Shown piece after piece: positions 33,836 to 39,525 of a stretch of 39,525 nucleotides of DNA. Numbering within the stretch: position 1 is the stretch's first letter; the number at the start of each line of letters is the position of its first letter. The notes under the pieces are model-generated. The model was not told the origin of the DNA. It was given only the letters and a program-made list of their open reading frames with translations, and did not search any database. The translations under genes and the position numbers were made by a program. Origin of the DNA: Myxococcales bacterium (GTDB lineage Bacteria > Myxococcota_A > Polyangia > Palsa-1104 > JAEUJZ01); NCBI GenBank assembly GCA_016794365.1, contig JAEUKB010000054.1, forward strand, positions 1 to 39,525, read 5' to 3'.

Positions 33836-34441
33836 CTACTTCGCGCCTTCTTGGACCCACACCACGAACTTACAAAGGTCCGCACTTGGGAGCTTGCTTC
33901 CGCCCTTCGGCATCAGCTCTCCGCGTCCACCGACGCCCGCAGCCAGGTGCTGATCCATCAGCTTGTAGATGAGATAGCTCTGATCGACATTGCTCGCCTT
34001 CACCACATCGAGAGTCGTCGCTTGACCGGACTTTTTGCCAACCATCGCGGACTTCATCGTAGCACCGTCGGTGAACGTCAGACCGCCTGCGCCCGTGCTA
34101 TGGCAGCGACCGTTTGCGCACGATGCTTTTCCAACCGATGTAAACACCAAGTCCGCCGTCACGTTTTTGTCCGTGCAAGACGGCAAGCCCATGACTTTCG
34201 GACCTCCTGATGCCATGTCCGCACTGGCCATATCGGCAGGAATGCTGACCATGTCCATTCCTCCCGATGTCATATCATTCGTCGGTCCGGTCGTCAGATC
34301 GGGAGGACGGATCGCCAAGTCCAGCTTGTCATCGGGAATCGGAGGATCCTCTTTGTCGCAGCCTGTAGCAGCAAGCAGCGACGAAACAAGGAGAGCAGAG
34401 CCAACAAGACAGAGTGTTCCAAGCGAGCGTGTTTTCATCAT
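33836..34441 (-). CDS. Lipoprotein with cytochrome-c-like CX4CH motif
   Basis: The product is 201 aa from the ATG at 34441 (AAGG upstream). The signal peptide ends at a lipobox (LLAATGC). An Asp/Met/Pro-rich spacer (about residues 20-85) follows. The folded part has SCANGRCHSTGAGGL, a C-x4-C-H motif like the haem site of the short cytochrome-c-like domains of Planctomycetes and Myxococcota, and farther on GELMPKGGSKLP with a Met in the place of a sixth ligand. It ends KFVVWVQEGAK, as such domains do. Covalent haem is likely but the CX4CH spacing is not the common CXXCH. It would be an outer-membrane or periplasmic electron-transfer lipoprotein. Confidence 0.72.
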   Translation of the reverse strand: MMKTRSLGTLCLVGSALLVSSLLAATGCDKEDPPIPDDKLDLAIRPPDLTTGPTNDMTSGGMDMVSIPADMASADMASGGPKVMGLPSCTDKNVTADLVFTSVGKASCANGRCHSTGAGGLTFTDGATMKSAMVGKKSGQATTLDVVKASNVDQSYLIYKLMDQHLAAGVGGRGELMPKGGSKLPSADLCKFVVWVQEGAK

Positions 34442-34472
34442 GCGCGCACCTTGGCACACAATCCCCCCCACA

Positions 34473-34487
34473 GGTCAAGATCTGACC
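34473..34487. promoter_or_regulatory. Inverted repeat upstream of the haem-motif lipoprotein
   Basis: GGTCA (34473-34477) and TGACC (34483-34487) are separated by 5 bp, 32-46 nt before the start at 34441. The minus strand also reads TTGACC across it, a near -35. It could be an operator; the arms are short. Confidence 0.25.
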
Positions 34488-34499
34488 ATGCGCGCGCGG

Positions 34500-35600
34500 C
34501 TATTCCCAGCCCACAATCACTTTGCGCGGTCCGTGATACGGAAGTCGTCCGTGTGACACCGCGCTGTTGTCGATAAGCAGCGCATCTCCGCGTCGCCAGC
34601 GCGTCACCACCATGTTGCGCCAGATCGCATCGCGTACCGCTTCCATATCGGAATCAGGAATCGGCGTTCCGTCTCCGTAAAGCGCTTGCATCGCTTGTTC
34701 GTCATCGGCAAGTCGCCAGCGCTTGTAGGACGAAACCACCGCAGCCAGCGCGCGCAGTAGGTGATAGCGATACGCTGGCAGTCGCTGAGAAATCCGTCGG
34801 TATTCCCCCTGCGCACTCGATAGATGAAACACCTGGGTGTGATTGAACCAGACTGGCTCTCCTGTCTGTGGATGATTCCGAATCGCTGCGGTCTGGTTGA
34901 TCAGTCGGAGCCGACCATCGGGCAGCCACTCAAACTGCTGACCGACTTGCTGGCACTTCTGTTCGACGAGCGCACGGTCAGTGGTTCCGAAGATGTCGTG
35001 CCATGGCTTTAGCTGCCACAGATCGCGACGACCGTGACCTTCTGGGCCGCCGTAGTTGCGGATGACTTTCACACCGCGAGACGCAAAGCGACTGCGCACT
35101 TGCGGATCCAGATCGCGCAGCATCAAGCGAAAATCACACAGCGGAGTCTCTCCGCCAACGCTCTGCGGCTCGACGAGACAGCAGAAGAACAAGCGCCGAG
35201 GCGGATCGCGCAGAAAGCTCATCTCACAGTGCTGCGGAATCGGATAGTAGCCCGGCAGCTCGCTGGCATTGAAGATGTAGCGCGTCACCGCATTGCGAGG
35301 AGAGGTTCCTTGGTAGTCGTTCTTTAGCTCCGCTCCAAGTGCCAGCAGGACCGATTCAAACACCTGTGCAGAGTGAATGGGAAAGCCTCGCAGAAGCACT
35401 GCACCGTGCTGCAAGATCGCAGCGGATAGAGACTCCTTTTTGGCAGAGATCCAGTCGATAAGCTCAGCTTCCGCGACTGGCTTGGATGGCTCGATACACA
35501 GTGGCAGTCCTGATCCGTTGGCACTGCGTGGATCGATGACGCGCGCACGGACTTCCGTTCGATCGGTGTTCCACGGCTGCGCTTGTGATGGTGTGTTCAC
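34500..35600 (-). CDS. SyrP/TauD-like Fe(II)/2-oxoglutarate dioxygenase
   Basis: The product is 366 aa. The iron site is HxE in PIPQHCEMSFLRDPPRRLFFCC and a distal His in NSAVSHGRLPYHGPRKVIVGWE, with the final Arg for 2-oxoglutarate. GAVLLRGFPI near residue 65, GGETPLCDFR, WQLKPWHDIFGTTDRALVEQKC and NHPQTGEPVWFNHTQVFHLS follow the SyrP branch, whose members hydroxylate amino acids, often bound to a carrier protein. HxE instead of HxD is also found in SyrP-like enzymes. It starts with a GTG that overlaps the MFS gene stop (GTGA). A hydroxylation step with export of the product is a fair reading of this gene pair. Confidence 0.88.
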   Translation of the reverse strand: MNTPSQAQPWNTDRTEVRARVIDPRSANGSGLPLCIEPSKPVAEAELIDWISAKKESLSAAILQHGAVLLRGFPIHSAQVFESVLLALGAELKNDYQGTSPRNAVTRYIFNASELPGYYPIPQHCEMSFLRDPPRRLFFCCLVEPQSVGGETPLCDFRLMLRDLDPQVRSRFASRGVKVIRNYGGPEGHGRRDLWQLKPWHDIFGTTDRALVEQKCQQVGQQFEWLPDGRLRLINQTAAIRNHPQTGEPVWFNHTQVFHLSSAQGEYRRISQRLPAYRYHLLRALAAVVSSYKRWRLADDEQAMQALYGDGTPIPDSDMEAVRDAIWRNMVVTRWRRGDALLIDNSAVSHGRLPYHGPRKVIVGWE

Positions 35601-36895
35601 GGTGATTCCTCCGATACAGAGACGGGGCCAAGCTGAGCGGTGTCCTCAAGCTCGCGACCGCGCGTCTCTGGAAGCATGGCAACGATGAGCAGCAGCGCGA
35701 GCAGCGGAAACACCGCGATCGATTGCAGCGCCACCACATATCCAGACCGCTCCGCAAGCATTCCTACCAAAGCCGGAGAGGTCACCATTCCGATTCGACC
35801 AAGCAGGTTGTTTGACCACGCAAAGGAGCTAGATCGCAGCTCGGTGGGAAACAGCTCTGCGTTAAATGCATTCAAGACCACTTGCGATCCGGTCGCTGTG
35901 ATCACGCACAACGTCAGCGCAGACAGAATCACTCCGCGATGATCAAAGGAAGAGCTTCCGATCGTTGCCAGCGTCGCACCAATCATGATCAAGACGGCTC
36001 CCTTGCGGCGACCGATTCGATCCAAGATCTTGCCAACAAAGTAGGTCAGCGGCATTCCCATCACCGCCGCAGTCGAGATGAGCGCGCCCGCTTCCGCATC
36101 GCTCATTCCGCGCGCAGACAGCGCCAGCTCTTTCCAAAACGTGATCACATTCCCAATGCCGCAGTACGACATGATCCAGATGAGCGCCATCACAAACACG
36201 CGATTCCGATAGGGCGTCCGCAAGATGTGAAAAAAGCTCTGTTCTTTGTGTGGTGTGGACACTGTGATGCGTTCTGTCTCTGTGCTGTGGGACAGGCTCG
36301 AAAAACGCTCTGTTTCGCGTAGTCTTCGTCGGAAAATCGCAACAAGCAGCAGCGGAACAGAGCCCAGAAAGTAGACGCTTCGCCAGCTCCACTGCGTCTT
36401 TAGCAGAATCGGAACCAGCGCTGAACAGATGATCGCACCCAAGCTTGCAGAGGACTGAATGACCCCAATCACCATGCCGCGTCGCTTGGCCGGAAACTCT
36501 TCTGCGGCATAGACGATCGCAACCGCCCACTCTGCGATCAGAAACAGCCGGGCCAGCATCTGACAGATCGCAAAGCTTGCGACTCCTTGGGCCAGACCGC
36601 TGCAAAACGAGCTGAGCGTATAGCCAATGATCGTGATGCTGAGCACACGCTTTCGTCCCCAGCGATCGGCGAGCCGCACCAAAAAGTACGCGAGCATCGT
36701 TCCGATGTTGATAAAGGAAACCAGCCATCCACCGTCACTGCGTCCAAGTCCCAACTCGACCCGAAGGTTTGGCAGAAGCTGCGCGAGCGCCATGAAGTCA
36801 TAGCCTTCAAAGAACGTCGCCACCGACAGCAGCACAAACAGACGCTTCTGATAGGAAGTCAGCGCGGATGACGAGGATTCTGATGGACTTGGCAC
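35597..36895 (-). CDS. MFS transporter (sugar/aromatic-acid type)
   Basis: The product is 432 aa with 12 predicted membrane helices. It starts with a serine-rich cytosolic tail, then LFVLLSVATFFEGYDFMALAQLLP; the helix 2-3 loop holds DRWGRKRV (the MFS D-R-x-GRR signature). The loop after helix 8 repeats it as DRIGRRKG, and AAEEFPAKRRGMVIGV and NAELFPTELRSSSFAW match the E.fP...Rg motif. The central loop (about 205-225) is short. This is the metabolite:H+ symporter-like group, which imports or exports small acids and sugars. The GTG start lies upstream of a weak GAG. It overlaps the dioxygenase by 4 nt, so the two form an operon. Confidence 0.9.
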   Translation of the reverse strand: MPSPSESSSSALTSYQKRLFVLLSVATFFEGYDFMALAQLLPNLRVELGLGRSDGGWLVSFINIGTMLAYFLVRLADRWGRKRVLSITIIGYTLSSFCSGLAQGVASFAICQMLARLFLIAEWAVAIVYAAEEFPAKRRGMVIGVIQSSASLGAIICSALVPILLKTQWSWRSVYFLGSVPLLLVAIFRRRLRETERFSSLSHSTETERITVSTPHKEQSFFHILRTPYRNRVFVMALIWIMSYCGIGNVITFWKELALSARGMSDAEAGALISTAAVMGMPLTYFVGKILDRIGRRKGAVLIMIGATLATIGSSSFDHRGVILSALTLCVITATGSQVVLNAFNAELFPTELRSSSFAWSNNLLGRIGMVTSPALVGMLAERSGYVVALQSIAVFPLLALLLIVAMLPETRGRELEDTAQLGPVSVSEESP

Positions 36896-36961
36896 GGACT
36901 CACTCTATCGCAGAACCGCACGCAACTTGGTTGCAATACAAGAGCTGATATTCTCACCCGC

Positions 36962-37837
36962 ATGGTCACTCGTTTTGCGCCCAGTCCGACGGGATTTTTG
37001 CATCTGGGCCACGCATACTCTGCACGAATGGGCTTTGATGCAGCCCGCGCCGAGCACGGTCGCTTCCTTGTGCGCATCGAAGACATTGACCGGACACGCT
37101 GCCGTCCTCTGTTTGTGGACGCGATCTTGTCCGATCTCCAGTTTCTGGGTCTGTCTTGGGATGGCGAAGTTCGCAGACAATCAGAACATCTGGCTGACTA
37201 TGAAAGAGCCCTTGCGCAGCTTGATGAGTTGGGCGTTCTGTATCCGTGCTTTTGTACGCGCGCAGAGATCGCAGAAGAGATCGCTGCTGCGCAGAGTGCT
37301 CCGCAACAGGAGCCCGGAAGTGACTCGCCGCCGCGTTATCCCGGACGATGCAAGCGACTGGATCCCGCGCTTGTAGCCAAGCGAATCAGCGACGGAAATG
37401 GTTATGCGCTGCGACTTCACACAGAGCAAGTCCAAGCGATTCTGTCTGCGAAAGGAATGTGGCCGCTCACGTTTCGGGATCGTCATCACGGAGTCGTTCC
37501 AGTCGATCCGCAGCTTCTTGGGGATGTTGTACTGGCGCGCAAAGAGCTCAAGACGAGCTATCACCTCGCGGTGGTTGTGGACGATCATCTGCAAGGTGTG
37601 ACGCTGGTGACGCGCGGTGCGGATCTGCTGTCTTCAACGCATGTTCACCGACAGCTGCAAGCGCTGCTTTCCCTGACAGAGCCCGCGTACTCGCATCATC
37701 CGCTGCTGACCGATCCCGATGGATCACGCTTGGCGAAGCGACGCGGCTCAGAATCGATTCGATCGCTGCGTGAAAAAGGACTGACTGCCGACGAGCTCTG
37801 GGCGAAGGTCGGACTGCGCAGCCCGGCTGTTCTATAA
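36962..37837 (+). CDS. gluQ: Glutamyl-Q tRNA(Asp) synthetase
   Basis: The product is 291 aa, like other GluQ-RS. It is a truncated class I glutamyl-tRNA synthetase without the anticodon-binding domain that attaches glutamate to queuosine of tRNA(Asp). Motifs: RFAPSPTGFLHLGHAYSA (HLGH), VRIEDIDRTRCRP, the zinc-binding YPCFCTRAEI with YPGRC, YALRLHTEQV, a SYHLAVVVDDHLQGVTLVTRGADLL segment, and a RLAKRRG replacement of KMSKS. The start is the ATG at 36962. A TATTCT (36949-36954) lies so close that the mRNA may be nearly leaderless. It diverges from the MFS gene. Confidence 0.93.
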   Translation: MVTRFAPSPTGFLHLGHAYSARMGFDAARAEHGRFLVRIEDIDRTRCRPLFVDAILSDLQFLGLSWDGEVRRQSEHLADYERALAQLDELGVLYPCFCTRAEIAEEIAAAQSAPQQEPGSDSPPRYPGRCKRLDPALVAKRISDGNGYALRLHTEQVQAILSAKGMWPLTFRDRHHGVVPVDPQLLGDVVLARKELKTSYHLAVVVDDHLQGVTLVTRGADLLSSTHVHRQLQALLSLTEPAYSHHPLLTDPDGSRLAKRRGSESIRSLREKGLTADELWAKVGLRSPAVL

Positions 37838-37838
37838 T
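37833..37838 (+). promoter_or_regulatory. Consensus -10 box overlapping the gluQ stop
   Basis: TATAAT, a perfect -10, spans the gluQ stop codon (TAA at 37835-37837) and precedes the small peptide ORF by 27 nt. No good -35 is seen 17 nt upstream. Confidence 0.35.
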
Positions 37839-37865
37839 GAAGGACGACGGAGCTACGGAAGCGCC

Positions 37866-38018
37866 ATGAAGCCAATGACTACTCTCTCGCGATCGCTGAC
37901 TCGACGAGGTTTCGTCGCAAACCTGCTGGCCCTTTTTGCGCTGCTGTCGCGCAAGGTCAAAGGAATGCCCGCGCTGCGTCGGCGAAGTCCGGCAAGCGGC
38001 TGGTTCGGACACTGCTAA
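37866..38018 (+). CDS. 50-aa peptide with Tat-leader-like start and C-terminal Cys
   Basis: No family recognised. The ORF reads MKPMTTLSRSLTRRGFVANL then a hydrophobic LALFALL, a basic stretch (SRKVKG...LRRRS) and ends GWFGHC-stop. TRRGFV resembles the twin-arginine (S/T)RRxF motif, followed by a moderately hydrophobic core, but there is no AxA cleavage site and little mature protein. GGAAG stands 4 nt before the ATG, and a consensus -10 lies 27 nt upstream. It may be a short secreted or membrane peptide, or the remaining N-terminus of a longer Tat substrate. The stretch 38019-38062 holds nothing. Confidence 0.45.
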   Translation: MKPMTTLSRSLTRRGFVANLLALFALLSRKVKGMPALRRRSPASGWFGHC

Positions 38019-38062
38019 CTGCGTCGGTCATCCCGTCGCACAGATCGCAATGAGTACGCTCA

Positions 38063-39525
38063 CTATGGCGCGGGGCTTTTGTGCAAGATGGTTCCGAGCG
38101 CCCCCGACAGATACAGATGTCCGTCTTTCCCGACGATCGAGTGAAGCCGAGGCAGCTCTCCCTGGCTGACGATCGCAAAGCGCTGTCCGTCGTAACGAAG
38201 CACCGAACCTTGTAGCGTCACCGCCCACACATCACTGGGTCCGGTTCCTGAGATCGCGCTGATTGAGTCACCCAGTCCCGTCGGAATCACTGTCCAGCTT
38301 GTGCCATCAAAGTGCGCAGCAAAGCCGTTCGATCCACCGATCCAGACATCGCTTGGCGAGCTTCCCCACAGCGCTTGCAAGTTCTGTCGTCCCGTCGGTG
38401 CTGTTGTATCAGCACGCCAGCCTCCCGGCGCACGCACGGCCACCAGACCTTGCTCTCCGACGGCGTAGACCGTGCTGGCATCAATCGCAAAGACCTGATT
38501 GAGCGCAGCCGAAGTCCCCAGCGTAGAAGGATCGTCGCTGAGCATCGCGGTCTTGCTACTAAAGATGCGAAATACGCCGCCTTTGCCGACGACCCAGAAC
38601 GTGTTGGCATCCAGGCCGTGAATGGCGGAATACTCGACGCCAGCGCGTGGCTTTTCGATCAGTGAGCAGTTGCGATTTTCACACAGCGACAGCGTGCTCC
38701 CGGCGGAATCGAAGCCGATCAGGTACGCAATCTCTTCGGATGGACTGAACACACCATAGATCGGCGATGTCGCCTCGCTGCGAATCGGCTCCCATGTTGT
38801 GCCACTGCGACGGAGCACAGTGCCCGCAAAGCCTACCGCCCACAGGGTTTCGGCAGTCGCAGCGGACAGCGAATAGATCGCTTCCTGTGGACGCGCATTC
38901 AACCGGGCCGGCAGCGACGAGCTGACCTTGTACAAGTCGGTGCCGCCGATCCACAGATCTCCGCTCGGGCTGGCCCACAGGCTGCTCGCAACTTCCATCG
39001 TCTTTAGCTCAAGCTGGGTCCACATGCTGCCGTCGAAGCGAAACAAGTTGCCCGGTTGTCCGCTGACAAAGGTGTTGTTGCCGCTTGATGCAGCGACGGA
39101 AAAGTAGCCGCTCTTGCTGGGCGGAAGGCTGCTTGGTGCGGTCATGCTGACCCACAAACCACCGCTTCTCTTGGCCATGCAGTAGCCTTCACCGACGCTG
39201 AGCAGCTCTCCTCCCACGGTTCCCAGTCCCAACATGGTGCCGGTGCAGGGAGTGGTTTCTCTGCTACCTGTGCTGCCATCCCAGCGCCACAGTGCGCTGC
39301 CATCACCAGCGACGAAGATTCCTTCACTTGTCCCGATCACCGATCGAAGCGTCGCGCTGGAATCCGTTCCGATGCGCTGCCAGACGCCCCCTTCGCGATG
39401 CAGCAGTGTTCCTTCCGATCCTGCTGCCCAGACGCTGTCGCTGCCATCGCTCCACGCGGAATACAAGCCAGCCGTGGTACCGGCGTCTTCGCGCTGAAAC
39501 CGCTGACCATCAAAGCGAAGGATCG
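38063..39525 (-). CDS. Beta-propeller-type repeat protein, cut by the window edge
   Basis: At least 487 aa are present; the frame stays open to the right edge, so the N-terminus with any signal peptide lies outside. It is built of repeats of about 40-50 residues with the pattern LxALWGSSPSDVWIGGSNG, FDGTSWTVIPTG; other copies are SVWAAGSEGTLLHREGGVW, DLWIGGTDLYKV, TLWAVGFAGTVLRRSGTTW, TFWVVGKGGVFRI and DVWAVTLQGSVLRYDGQRF. The edge segment (ILRFDGQRF) is also a repeat, proving that the gene continues. The S.DVWAVG......F.G..W repeat is typical of secreted myxobacterial proteins and likely folds as blades. Two cysteines (SLCENRNCSL) may be a disulfide. Function unknown, probably surface or secreted. 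Confidence 0.82.
   Translation of the reverse strand, partial: ILRFDGQRFQREDAGTTAGLYSAWSDGSDSVWAAGSEGTLLHREGGVWQRIGTDSSATLRSVIGTSEGIFVAGDGSALWRWDGSTGSRETTPCTGTMLGLGTVGGELLSVGEGYCMAKRSGGLWVSMTAPSSLPPSKSGYFSVAASSGNNTFVSGQPGNLFRFDGSMWTQLELKTMEVASSLWASPSGDLWIGGTDLYKVSSSLPARLNARPQEAIYSLSAATAETLWAVGFAGTVLRRSGTTWEPIRSEATSPIYGVFSPSEEIAYLIGFDSAGSTLSLCENRNCSLIEKPRAGVEYSAIHGLDANTFWVVGKGGVFRIFSSKTAMLSDDPSTLGTSAALNQVFAIDASTVYAVGEQGLVAVRAPGGWRADTTAPTGRQNLQALWGSSPSDVWIGGSNGFAAHFDGTSWTVIPTGLGDSISAISGTGPSDVWAVTLQGSVLRYDGQRFAIVSQGELPRLHSIVGKDGHLYLSGALGTILHKSPAP

Overview
The window looks like chromosomal DNA of a Myxococcota bacterium from a lineage I cannot name. The signs are a PilZ protein of the myxobacterial single-domain type, a DUF2378-like protein, two Hanks-type Ser/Thr kinases (one fused to an AAA/STAND ATPase), cysteine-rich lipoproteins with NCG.CG..C repeats, and many TPR and secreted proteins of unknown role. 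No rRNA, tRNA, CRISPR array, phage gene or transposase was seen. The DNA is visibly GC-rich up to about 13 kb and becomes less GC-rich towards 27-36 kb.

Region by region. 0.1-3.3 kb: a coiled-coil protein, a small DUF6968-like gene set inside a 42-bp tandem repeat, and a two-gene unit joining a short phosphoribosyltransferase to a SLOG/DUF2493 protein fused to an antitoxin-type HTH domain. 3.3-10.1 kb: an envelope operon (small helical protein, 838-aa TPR protein, PhnD-like periplasmic protein), a YbjN-like gene, a PilZ gene and a second TPR gene. Two inverted copies of a 130-bp MITE-like element sit here, each starting on the stop codon of a gene. 10.1-19.4 kb: CoA-binding protein, pdxJ, cysteine-rich lipoproteins, a PfkB kinase, a secreted proline-rich protein and a membrane Ser/Thr kinase. 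19.7-24.4 kb: PduO-type cobalamin adenosyltransferase coupled to a half-length PduL-like protein, an NadR-like ATPase, an SDR, and RNase E/G behind a structured intergenic region that carries an intrinsic terminator on the opposite strand.

24.4-30.2 kb is the best candidate for an undescribed pathway: an SsnA-like amidohydrolase, two fold-type-II PLP enzymes, a nitrilase-superfamily amidase and a 4'-phosphopantetheinyl transferase. The last four overlap by 4 nt each. A SyrP/TauD-like dioxygenase overlapping an MFS transporter lies at 34.5-36.9 kb, after a DUF2378-like gene, a kinase-ATPase regulator and a haem-motif lipoprotein. The set suggests a small-molecule pathway with a tailoring enzyme, exporter and regulator, but no carrier protein or NRPS/PKS is visible, so product and direction (biosynthesis or catabolism) stay open. 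The window ends with gluQ, a 50-aa Tat-leader-like peptide and a beta-propeller protein cut by the right edge.
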